A DNA stretch of 64,000 nucleotides, from assembly GCA_015680685.1 (NCBI GenBank), contig MNCI01004997.1:488623-552622 (forward strand), written 5' to 3'. Every line of letters begins with the position of its first letter. Within the stretch, counting starts at the first letter, position 1. A program made the position numbers and the translations under genes. The notes beneath the pieces were generated by a model. It was given only the letters and a program-made list of their open reading frames with translations, was not told the DNA's origin and made no database searches. Source of the DNA: Gnetum montanum (lineage: Eukaryota; Streptophyta; Gnetopsida; Gnetales; Gnetaceae). Shown here piece after piece: positions 1-10,153 of the stretch.

Positions 1-673
1 ACTAGTATTAGCTTTGTCACATATGGTTTAGTCCAGAGTGAGGTGTATGATGTGTTCCTACACTAATGCTACTCCTGGGAATGATGGGAAATAATATCAA
101 CTAAACTAGGAGAGAGTGTGTGAGAGGGAATCTAAACTAGCCTAAGTGCTATGAGCATCCATTCCTTAATTATCCGTACACATCTTGGACCTCGTGCATG
201 ACTACCACTGGGATTACCAAGTAGTCACACTTAAATGCTCGTGATTAAGTCATACTCATTCCACGTTACTAGGAGATAAGGGTAGAGAGATATTAACTAA
301 GAAAGCAATAAATAACAATAACAATTAAATAATTAAGCTAAGTGGATGCTACAATGATGAAGTAATCTCGATCTTTATTGCCGATTATGTGCATGTCCAA
401 GTACGTCACACTCGAATAAGGATGTCATACAATTACAATCATCACACTACGGGCATGCACTAGGAGAAAGGGTTGAGAGGAAAAACTGACAAAAAGTTCC
501 TACCTTAATACTAAAAAACTTAAACTGAAAAATCAAAACAAAAACTCTCTACCAAATCTGCCTACCTCTTATTTATAGATGAGGAGATAGGCTGCGATAT
601 CACTTCTAGGTTGTGATATCGCATATGCAATATCATGGGTGCGATATCGTAGCCAACAATTCATGATTCATCA
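1..673 (-). repeat. R1 3' LTR, truncated by the window start
   Basis: The sequence matches 6973-7658 nearly base for base and ends in TCATCA at 673, followed by TACCCCCATGAC, the reverse complement of the polypurine tract. About 140 bp of the U5 end lie before the window. The U3 part carries several GATATC-type palindromes upstream of a TATA-like site. Confidence 0.88.
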
Positions 674-1271
674 TACCCCCATGACTAAATGAAAACTCGT
701 CCTCAAGTTAAAGAATAAGCTCCATTGATTACATAGTGGATAGGTATGGGATTATTGATTGACTAGAATGGATTCATGCTGCAGTGGATATGATAAAATT
801 GGGACACAGACACAAAATGAAAAAATTTATCGAAACTCATGTAGTTCCTGGTGGCGGTGGCTCCTCCATGGGTGTCTTTCCCTTGTCTTGTGCTCCAAGT
901 CTTGGGGTTTGATGGCATCAAAGTATGGCTTGGAGTTTCTCCTCTTTTGTTTGAGGATCCTATGTCGTCCATGCTAATGTTCCGATGTTTGATGGAGTCA
1001 ACACCTTCCACGAGCACGGTAGTTGCGAAAACATTTTATTTCCTTTGACATACCAAGCCATAAACACCCATCATTCCTCCTTGTAGGCTCTGGCTTTGTC
1101 TCTGTATTCTTGAAAATTAGTGAGCTGTCAAGCCAAGTCTGTTGCAACACCTTTCTGCCCCTGGAAGCTTACTTTAACCACCTCAAGTTCAAAATTTACA
1201 ACCTCCATATTTTGTAATGTTTTCTTGTGTTCAGCAAATTCTGTTTCATATTTGATGTATGTGGTGGCTAC

Positions 1272-3616
1272 CTATTGCTCGAGCTCTATTCTTGGACATC
1301 CTGTTGTTAACATGGCAAGGTTGGCATAACGTAGGTTTACCAACTCTGTGTACTCTGTAAGGTCCTGGATCTGCAAGTCCCAGCTCTTAACTTGCACCTG
1401 GTGGGCAAATGCGTATGTGTTCAATATGGTCCACCAGTCAGTGTGTTGAACACAAAAAGCGTTGATGTGGGCCTTCGCCATATGGATCTCCTTCTCGATG
1501 ATTTGTTTATACATCCCCACCTGGTCCCGGAAATGCTCCTTTAGTTTCTCATGTCGTTTAGCCTCATTCTGCCATGCACTTATTTCAATGGTTGTCTTCT
1601 GGTAGATGGTGTGTACCTCCTCTATCAAGAGGGTTCAATTTTCCCTGGCTAAACAATGTCCTGGTTGACCCTAATTAGTTATTCTTGCAATTGCTGAAAA
1701 TGTTCTTTGGGAACATTCTTTGTTTCTCCACAGAGATCAACCAAAGGTGGTTAGCAACAAGTTTTTTATTCTCCTCTTGTAAGGCTTTGAGTGCCTTGGT
1801 GTGCATGTAAGTTTGCGCTTGTGTTGTAGAGGCATCCTAAATAGCCTTCTCTTTTTCTTCTGCCACCCTTTTATTCTCTGTCAATAGCTTAGTAAGTTGC
1901 TCAGTTCTGAAAGTGTCCAGCTAGTTTATGGGAATGAATTGAGAAGGATCCCACTGTGCTGCTTGTAGGGTCACAAGCCTTTCTTGCAATCTTTGCACTT
2001 CTACTTCAGCATGCTTGGCCCTCATCTCTGTTAAGACTAGCTTCCCTTTGGTGGAAATCAGGTCTGATTGTATTGCTGTAACATCCTATGGGATGTCAAA
2101 CAAGGACGTCATTACCTATCCTGTTTGTAGCAATCGATCAAGTACATCCTGATGTTCCGTAGGAGTCATTGAGGTACCGGCCAAAGTTTGAGCATCCCGT
2201 GCTCCTGTAAGATCTACCGGTGGAACAACAGACATATTGAATGATTCTTTAATGTGGTCTGTGACCACTTCTACGGTTCCCGCTACATCCTGGTGCTGCA
2301 TGACCACCACCGTGGCCCCTTTACTAGTTTCTAACTACACTTGAAAGGATGCAGCGTTCCTTGAGCTCTGTTGTGACCAAGCACTCTCTCCTCCTCCTGT
2401 CTGAATGGACACTTCACCCCATGTGCGATCTATAGAAACTGTAGCTTGTACAGCATCGTTGATGATGTGGAAGAGATTTGCATCGTCATGACTTCCCCAA
2501 CTGACCGTCTCGACGATGGCCCATTGACGATCTATAATCTTGCAGTTGTGGTGGTGGTTGATCCTACTGGCCCGTGCTAGGCCCTACTTCTTATTGTTGG
2601 CTAGGTCCCGTGCTTGGAAGTTGGTTGGGTCCTACAAGTTGAGTTGTAGTTGGTCCTTCCGTCTATTCTTTTTCTTGTTCTGGCCCCAACATCTTACCAG
2701 TGATTTTTCTTGTAGCTGGTGGCTTTAGCAACTCGACATATAAAGCATTTTGGGCTTTTTAGAGGACATCATTGGTGTATCCTCTGATACCAGCACATCT
2801 GCACAACTTTCAGATAAGACAAGGGAAGGACAACATAAACTTCCCTGTCTTTCGTTCTTCAAACCACCTCAAGATCTCTGTAAAATGTAGATGAGGCAAG
2901 TTAGCATTAACCTTTCCCATCAACACACATCCTCTTGCCACATATGTTGAAATTCTTTTTAAAATTTTCATGGGGAAGATGTGATAAGTCCCTATTTTGA
3001 AATAAATCCTCTCTTCTGTTGTCAACTCCCCAAACGTCTTATCTTCCTTGTCGTATGTCCTTTCCAACCAAACTCATTATGCATTAGGGTCCGAGTGGGT
3101 AGAGAACTGAGTAACCTTTGGCCTTGTATTTGGAAGGTTTAATACTTTCAAAATGGCTTGAACGAAGAAATCAACAATCACACCACCAATGTTAACCATG
3201 GTGCCTTGTTCTTTGTTGTGCCAAAATTGGTATGTTTCCCCTAAGTACTAAACATCACTTTTAGAGAGGGTAGGCCATAATGGGGATCCTTTGAGGTGAT
3301 CCCTAACGGCCTTCAGAGAAAATTCTGTGAAAGGTCCAAAGTTTAATTTCATGATCACTGTAGCAAATACGAACCTTTCATGGATGACCTGAACACAATC
3401 CTAGGGCAACGTGAGATGTCGTCCCTGTTCAAATGCTACAACAACTCCTCCTTCTGCCTGCCTTGATTATACAGTAGCAGGGTCTTCTTGGTGGATACTA
3501 AATGATTGTTCCTCCTACACTGCATGTTGTCTAGTAGGAACTTGTCCTTCACCTCTCCTAGGTCATTTGATCCCACCTTGAGTAGGACCTTCCTCTTGTT
3601 CGCATTTTGGGGCCAT
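1272..3616 (-). pseudogene. R1 3' ORF (plant transposon protein-like, then coiled coil)
   Basis: The start codon at 3616-3614 opens with MAPK and is preceded by a CAG acceptor and a TACTAAC branch-like site. The N-terminal part (about 2810-3067 is one open piece) contains a segment ending RKTGKFMLSFPCLI and followed by a Cys-Arg-Cys-Ala-Gly stretch. I associate this type with the plant transposon protein domain found in Athila-like elements, by recall and not by search. The C-terminal part (1272-1628) is rich in Glu, Lys, Gln and His with heptad-like spacing and looks like a coiled coil. No membrane segment is visible. Stops and frame changes break it, so it is a pseudogene. R9 and R7 have the same ORF in the same position. 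Confidence 0.6.
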
Positions 3617-3645
3617 CTGTAATCACACGAGTCCAATCGTTAGTA
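3617..3645 (-). other. Predicted branch point and splice acceptor before the R1 3' ORF
   Basis: On the minus strand TACTAAC (3645-3639) is followed 23 nt later by TGTGATTACAG, whose AG directly abuts the ATG at 3616. Matching sites occur before the same ORF in R9 and, with the AG changed to AA, in R4. The donor in R1 is unclear; a GTACTG near 3985 is one weak option. Confidence 0.5.
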
Positions 3646-3912
3646 AGGTTGTTACCAAAGTTAGGTTATACCTTATTGCTTGCCTTAATGGATTTGTTTT
3701 ATCTCCATGTGACGTTAATTATTAGGAGAGAATGTCCCTAAAAGATTGTAATATTTAATCCTCTTTGCTTAGGTAGTTTCCAAATCTAGTTTCTCAGTAT
3801 AACTAAGGAGATGAAATTGTTTTTCGCACATTTATCCTTAATTTTATGACTAATTACCCTTGATAATGTCCTTCGGTCCATGACAAATTTCAAAAAAGTT
3901 ATACATTATTCG

Positions 3913-3941
3913 GCATGTGCCCCTCCCCCATGACTAAGTTG
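3913..3941 (-). other. R1 extra polypurine tract
   Basis: On the minus strand the sequence reads AACTTAGTCATGGGGGAGGGG. The TTAGTCATGGGGG core equals the core of the terminal tract next to the 3' LTR. It lies between the internal TATA-like site and the 3' ORF. Confidence 0.45.
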
Positions 3942-4108
3942 AACACTCCAGGTTCAAGTAGGTTCAAACGGAATGAAAATCAGTACCAGCGAGCGAGTTA
4001 TGGATATGAAAGCAAGGGATGCACAATCGTGTGTCGTATAGAGAAAGTTGAAAAACTTCCCCCACGTGAACAGTTGTAAATTATGTTAAGTAGTGCAGGG
4101 GGATCACC

Positions 4109-4178
4109 TATATATATTTTTTTGGGACTCAATATCACGTACACGATAGCATAGACACGATATCGCAACCTATCGATG
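4109..4178 (-). promoter_or_regulatory. R1 internal LTR-like promoter candidate
   Basis: Read on the minus strand, a cluster with GATATCG and related repeats (4178-4131) is followed by TATATATAT at 4117-4109, about 490 nt upstream of the 3' ORF start. The palindrome type is the one in R1's own LTR U3. R7 and R9 have a comparable site at a similar distance, each with its own LTR-type motif. That it is a promoter is an inference. Confidence 0.45.
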
Positions 4179-4496
4179 TTAGGGCACTTAGGGAATATAC
4201 CAAATTTTTAATATTTTTTTGAAATTAACGATGTAAAATAAGGACATCTGGACAAGTGTTAAAGGGTTCCAAGGTAATTCAACTAGTTCTGAAGACATGA
4301 AAATTATGATGGTGTGGAATTTATTAATGAAGACCTCAGATGGTAATAGGGAGAAAAAGGCTATGTGATTGTTCATAGGAACATTTGAATCGGAGGGATA
4401 GTAATAAGGGAAAGAATATCATTGATAATACATTGTGGGTAACAGATGATGTGCAGAAGATGTGATATGAGTGCAAATTACAAAAATTATGCAAGT

Positions 4497-4522
4497 GGGT
4501 CCTCCCCAAAGCAGGTTCCAAC
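4497..4522 (-). repeat. Conserved noncoding block shared by the elements
   Basis: The minus strand reads close to CTACTTTGGGGAGGACCC. The same short block occurs in R2, R3, R4, R5, R7 and R9, always in the element's sense orientation, downstream of gag or pol. Its surroundings are not open in any frame. Confidence 0.6.
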
Positions 4523-5545
4523 CTATAATGCCCTTGCGTAACCACACTTAAAAGTGTCTATAGGCACTAGAAGGGTTAAATGTAATCCACACTGGTTCCA
4601 CAAAACACACACATGTAAGTATCACCGAAACGAGGTGAGAATTCTACGCTGCACAAGACATGAGCTACAATTACATGAACAACGAGATAAGACAGACTAT
4701 AGAAGGGATTGTAGAGATTGGGACATGAGGTAATTGACCCAAGGCATAATGAATCTTGCGTGTAAAGCATGATTAATGTGTCATTAACCCGTCGTTCCAA
4801 AATCAGGACCAAGTCCATTCCTCTGATCAATGACACTGCATTGTTTCATCCCATGATGAGCGACTATGAGAGTAGCATAACAATAAGGCGTACGATCACT
4901 TGGCATTTTTTCAAGAGAGGAGTGATTTTTGCTTTGTGGCACTTTCTTTGTCTCTCTTGTTTTTTTCTTTTCTTCTCTTTTTTTTTCGATTATTAAATCT
5001 AGAGAAGTCGCCAACCTTCAAGCATGGGTGCATGTCTTTCTAGTGGGACTCCCTAGAATAGCATTGGATTTTTGAGTGCCCTTTTGATTACTCTTACTCC
5101 CATTTTGCGTTAGATCTACAAGGATCTTAGTACAGCCATGTTGCATGATAACTCTCACAGACGTCACCAAAGAGAATCCGCAAGTCCCCTTGATGTCACA
5201 CCCTAATCATTCCCTCTTGATCCATCCTTCTTCATTCTAGGTACAATGAACATAAAATTAATTTTAAGTTTTAAGAATGCCAAGAATATCACTGTACCCT
5301 CGGCCAAGACCTCTTATTTGTAGAATGGATGAGTGGATGTAATGGGCTCACTGTCCAAATAATTGATCACTCAAGACTTGATAACATAGAACACACCTCA
5401 GCCAACGAGCCACATGAGTGTTTTATTCGTAGACGAGATTACTTATAAAAACATAAAAAGATAAAACAAGAATTTGAAAAATGAAAAACTGGAAATTTTT
5501 TTTGTAAAATTAAAGAAAATGAAAAATATTTATTCATCCTGCTTG

Positions 5546-6832
5546 TTAGTAGAATGGGGGATATCCCCCATAACTAAACGGTTGAGTATGGCAAGAAATA
5601 ATAAATGAAAGATGAGGATCCTTACATGTTGGAAATATTGAAACTTGGTCATACTTACCCCATTGGGGTTCACACACCTGATTATAGTAAGCATAGTGCA
5701 GCAATTTATAAGATGTGGTTCCTGGGTAAGGAGTTGACCCACTATGATACTTGAGACCGTAAGATGGTATGCAAGGATCAGGATGTTGCCCTCCACAACT
5801 GTATTCATTGGGCTGTATGGTTGTTGGAATGTTAATTGGTGGCCCTGATGAAGTAACACGAGGCGTTGGGTTCGAGGACAAGTATGCACCACAATGTTGG
5901 ACTTGTGTTGAGTTGGAGAATGCAGTGGCCTTGGAACTGTGTTGTCCCTTCCTACGATCATGTCTAAAGAAGGGACATCTTTGACATTGAGGAGGTCTCT
6001 CACTGCTGTTAGCAATAGTAGCACAAGTAATGTTCGTGGGTTGTTGTTGTGGTGCAGACACTTTAGGAATAGTTGGTGGCAATGTAGAAGGAGGGGAAGG
6101 ATGAGAATGTTGAAATTTAGGAGAAGCGTAAGGTTCACAAGGCAGTGGTTGTGTTGAGGGCATGGGCTGATAGTACTAAGGAGAATAATAATGCAACGAG
6201 ATAGAGTATGTTAACCCAGTCGAGGAAAGAGGATGTTGAACTAGATAAGCAATTGGATTCGAATGATATGAAGGGTGTCTCCAGTTTAGGGATGGCTTCC
6301 TCCATGACTGGGATTGTTGCCACTGTGATTGAACACAATATCTCTATACGAACTCTGGGTGTAACGTGTTTCCCCAATGCTCATATGAATGCAACAAGAT
6401 TGGGCATTGGTCCTTGGGGTGATCGTACAAGCAAATGTTGCATTCATACATATGATTGGCAATTGAGCTCTTATTTTCCTCATCCCTTTTTTCCGATTGT
6501 CTAATGATATTTTTTCCTACTTCTCGGGTTGTCAAAACTCTATCTCCAATAATATTGATATATTCACCACATTTTTTATGTATCCATTCAAGCATCTTAT
6601 TGATCTTTACCTCAATTTCATCTAATGATTGTTGTACTGGCAAAGATGGTTCTTCCTCCTTGAGATAGGTTGATTTCTCCTTTTTGTGATTATGGACCTC
6701 TGTTAAGTTGAGATTTTGGTCCTGTTGATGTTTTTCAACACTCTCCCATCTAGCCATTTCTCCTTCTTCTTTTGCTACATGCTTAATAAGCTCTTGGAAT
6801 TGATGGGTTCGTAGTTCGTATAGTTGACCAAT
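5546..6832 (-). pseudogene. R1 gag, N-terminal part missing
   Basis: Gag is the structural capsid-nucleocapsid protein. Translation of the minus strand starts abruptly at GQLYELRTHQFQELIKH, which matches an internal point of R4 gag, continues through VAKEEG and a lysine-rich linker, and reaches a zinc knuckle, CNICLYDHPKDQC (CX2CX3HX4C), near 6410-6450. A proline-, serine- and glutamine-rich tail follows (5546-6163). The capsid N-terminal half is missing because the 5' LTR has been joined to mid-gag. A long open piece (6344-6865) runs into the LTR, but its first residues are LTR sequence and not gag. A frame change separates the knuckle from the tail. Confidence 0.75.
5551..5580 (-). other. 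R1 polypurine tract after gag
   Basis: On the minus strand TTTAGTTATGGGGGATATCC lies at the end of gag. R4 has the same sequence in the same place. The ATATCC that follows makes it partly palindromic with the G run. Confidence 0.45.
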
Positions 6833-7658
6833 GATGAGTGGCAAGGTACCTCTACACTCAACCATACGAATACGAGCGTTTCATGCACGATCTGGTCGAA
6901 CTCCGCAAATGGACTAGTTGTGGTATCTAGACAGTTACTCGTAGATCGCAATTCACTGTCTTTCCACCTGGACTAGTATTAGCTTTGTCACGTATGGTTT
7001 AGTCTAGAGTGAGGTGTATGATGTGTTCCTACACTAATGCTACTCCTGGGAATGATGGGAAATAATATCAACTAAGCTAGGAGAGAGAGTGTAAGAGGGA
7101 ATCTAAACTAGCCTAAGTGCAATGAGCATCCGTTCCTTAATCATCTGTACACATCTTGGACCTCGTGCATGACTACCACTGGGATTACCAAGTAGTCACA
7201 CTTAAATGCTCATGATTAAGTTGTACTCATTCCATGTTACTAGGAGATAAGGGTAGAGAGATATTAACTAAGAAAATAATAAATAACAATAATAATTAAG
7301 TAATTAAGCTAAGTGGATGCTCCAATGATGAAGTAATCTCAATCTTTATTGCTGGTCATGTGTGTGTCCAAGTACGTCACACTCGAATAAGGATGTCATA
7401 CAATTACAATCATCACACTGTGGGCATGCACTGGGAGAAAGGGTTGAGAGGAAAAACTGATAAAAAGTTCCTACCTTAATACTAAAAAACTTAAACTGAA
7501 AACTTAAAACAAAAACTCTCTACCAAATCTGCCTACCTCTTATTTATAGATGAGGAGATAGGCTGTGATATTGTGTACGCGATATCATGTCTAGGCTGTG
7601 ATATCGCATACGCGATATCATGGGTGCGATATCGCAGCCAACAATTCATGACTCATCA
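6833..7658 (-). repeat. R1 5' LTR
   Basis: The 826-bp repeat begins TGATGAGT and ends ACTCATCA at 7658. It contains the U5 block GATCTGGTCGAACTCC, an AATAAAGA-type site in R, a TATA-like TATTTATAGA read in reverse, and a GATATC palindrome cluster at 7565-7635. The inner edge has no primer-binding site. Confidence 0.88.
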
Positions 7659-8009
7659 GTGTTAATTACTAATGTTTGGTTTTTACCTTTGACTTTTAAT
7701 GTTGATACTAAGATATGGTTTCTCTTGATAAAACGGGCAATGAGTCCACATCATCCATTCATCCATTCAACTCTATGGTCTCCCTTTGTTTTGGAAATGT
7801 ATTGTCCCTTTTTCTAATCAAACCTATTAATGAATTTGTGGCTTGGTATTCTTCAAACCAAGGAAAGATTCAAATGGATTGAAAAGGATGTGATTTCAAG
7901 CGGATTCGACGCATTTGTGCTGGCGATTCTCTTGGGTACTTGGATGTTTTTCATAGGTTTTCAACCATTCCACTGTCGACTAATATCAAGAAGTTGAATG
8001 AATCAAATA

Positions 8010-8180
8010 AGTCTTTGCATGGTGTGGTTCCCACTCAAAAAAGAAAAAAAACTGATTGGAATTCAAAGCACACCCCTTAGAGATAATAAAGGAACATGGG
8101 CTATAAGAACTGGTTATGGCACTAGAAAAACATGTTACCCATGTCTGAAGGTTCCCTCTAAGGCCCTTTTTCACTTCCTA
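8010..8180 (+). repeat. Conserved noncoding block around CTTTGCATGGTGTGGTTC
   Basis: CTTTGCATGGTGTGGTTC, an A-rich run, ATTCAAAGCACACCCCTTAG and an ACTGGTTATGG segment recur in the same order in R3 (about 21890-22040), R5 (about 31980-32120, reverse), R7 (44392-44570) and R9 (56320-56475, reverse). The reading frame is not conserved. Confidence 0.65.
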
Positions 8181-8809
8181 CTTCTCTATTCTTCTCTTTT
8201 TGGGATGGCAGTTGCTCTGTGGAAGCATTCTTGTTGCTTCAGGAGGATGTGTTGATGTGAGGTCACTAGATGTGGTTAGTTTTAATCTGGATTTGGACTA
8301 AATTTTATTAAGTCACCTTAACCACATAATACACAAGGGACTTTACACAACCTTGATTTCAGGATTCCATTCCATTCTCTCCTCTCTTTCCGTATTGCTT
8401 CCCATATTCTACCTCATTGTCGATTTTATGATTAGTCTATATCTTGGTCAACACATTGTTATTCTTTGGTAAATTCTTGTGAGTGAATTCTTAAATATTA
8501 TTTCCATATGTCATTCCTAGAGCCTACTTTGTGGAGGATCCACTAGCATTCCTTTTTGATGCAATTGTTAAGTTCTTTCTCTTAAACACATTTCACAATA
8601 AACTATTTCTCATTTCACCCCATCCATGACATCCGTTTTTATTTTTCTCTTCCCTTCTATGCATTTTTATTGGCTTCACCATTGTTATTTCTCTTATCTT
8701 CCTTTTTCTTTCGTTTTCCATCCTATTGCTACCAAAGGTTTGCTCTTAGTCGTGGGGGCCTATCACAAATTTTTCCAATTCCATTACTTATCTCACCCCT
8801 ACACCTTAG

Positions 8810-8950
8810 GTAGTCATCAGTTACAAACCTCTAACCTAGTATTTGCCATACCCACAACCTAGCCAAAGTGCTTCATATCGAGGCAAGGTATCAACTGCAT
8901 TATATCTTATCTATCCTTGCTAATTCGTGATTATGTTGTGTGTGCAGATG
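8810..8950 (+). other. Predicted 138-nt intron ending at an ATG in R2
   Basis: Donor TTAG/GTAGTC at 8810, branch-like TTGCTAAT at 8926-8933, acceptor GTGTGCAG ending at 8947, then ATG at 8948. R3 and R5 have the same arrangement with lengths of 136 and 137 nt. The ORF after the ATG is only a few codons here. Splicing is predicted, not shown. Confidence 0.4.
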
Positions 8951-9336
8951 ATGATCACATGAACAATGGGCTGGGATAGGAGGTAGCACTTAGGATGGAC
9001 TGGAGCAAGAGCATTTATGCAAAGAACAAGCTTAGTCATGTGGCCATGGATGAACAACGATGTGCACATTTTTGACATCGGCAGCAACGCGCCTCATTTT
9101 CTTTTTTTTCTCTCTCTCTTCAAGCTGTCAAATGAGGGTCTAGATGTCATCTATGTATAGTGTTCACCAAAGTGGGTATAAACACCAATGTTGTAATACG
9201 TTTGTCAATCCATTCATTGGGCACTTTAAGTCTATCATTCCATGTCACCGTTAGTTGTCGTTCAGTCAATAATCCCATACCTTCCCAATATTTTGTAAGG
9301 AACTCGAGGATGAGTTTTCATTTTGTCATGGGGGTA

Positions 9337-10153
9337 TGATGAGTCACCAAATAAGGGACCCCTCGATATCGGATACACAATATCGGATTGGCCAAGTGAC
9401 ATTGGACATGCTATGTCAAAGCTTGTCTCATTGCTTATAAATAAGGGATAGGGGCACTTGGTTTTGCATAGTATTTTTCAGTCCCTTAGCTGAACTCTTG
9501 CAGTTTTTTCTCTTCCAGAGTTAGAGTTATTTCTAAATACCCGTAGTAGGAGTCATAGAGTGAATGAATCTTTATTCCAGCATTGTGTACCTGAGCACAC
9601 CTTGTGTCCGAAAATAAAGAAGAACTTTGTGATAGACCTTGCAACATTTAGAATAACTTAACTATTGCATTTAATGTTATTTACTATTATTTGATGCTCT
9701 CATTAGTTAATCAATTGTATTTCTTTAGAATTATTAATTAGCACACTCAGCACGACCACTTCGAGCATACGTGGAACACTTGGTAACCCAGCAACGACTA
9801 GCGTTTGGTAATCCCAATAGTGTTACATTGGTTCAGGCTGTGTTTGAAGAGTGGGAATGGATGCTGGTGTTAGGATTTGATCAACATTAGAGTTATAGAA
9901 ATCCATTAGTTAATTAAATCTTTTCATTTCACACACTTAGGAGACCAAGAGAGAAAATATAAAAAAATCATATACCTTGAGTTTACTTAACCATACAACT
10001 GTGCCTTACAAGTAAGCTTGGGAAGACAATGACTGCATAACTCATCCTTGTTTTGCGTAGGTGCATAAGCACTTAATCCTCGAAGTTCGACCAGATCGCA
10101 TGTGAACGCTTGTATTCATATGGTTGGGTGTAGGGGTACCTTGTTGCTCATCA
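9337..10153 (+). repeat. R2 3' LTR
   Basis: The 817-bp LTR starts TGATGAGTCACC after TCATGGGGGTA and ends TGCTCATCA. It carries GATATC-type motifs near 9372-9390, a TATA-like TATAAATAAG near 9437, and the U5 block CGACCAGATCGC. The genomic flank from 10154 is unrelated to the elements. Confidence 0.85.

Larger units (their letters stand above)
1..7658 (-). mobile_element. R1: Ty3/gypsy LTR retrotransposon lacking pol
   Basis: Two similar LTRs (1-673, cut by the window edge, and 6833-7658) flank a region that reads on the minus strand. From right to left it holds a gag fragment, a second polypurine tract, a spacer, a TATA-like internal site and a long 3' ORF, then the terminal polypurine tract next to 674. 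I find no protease, reverse transcriptase, RNase H or integrase, so the copy is non-autonomous. No primer-binding site lies beside the 5' LTR; gag sequence joins the LTR directly. R1 sits inside R2, whose + strand sequence resumes at 7659. The family is Ty3/gypsy by gag type and by comparison with R9. The target-site duplication cannot be checked because the left end lies outside the window. Confidence 0.85.
7659..10153 (+). mobile_element. R2: 3' half of an LTR retrotransposon interrupted by R1
   Basis: Right after the R1 LTR the + strand matches the internal noncoding region of R3 (compare 21536 onward) and runs through the shared noncoding blocks to a polypurine tract and a 3' LTR at 9337-10153. 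No gag or pol is present here; any 5' half lies before the window, beyond R1. The open stretch at 7998-8255 is the conserved noncoding block seen in R3, R5, R7 and R9 and not a protein. R2 therefore belongs with the 3'-ORF-less, non-autonomous type. Confidence 0.75.

Noticed and set aside
7998-8255. An 85-codon ORF in R2
   Set aside because: It covers the conserved noncoding block; R3, R5, R7 and R9 do not keep the frame.
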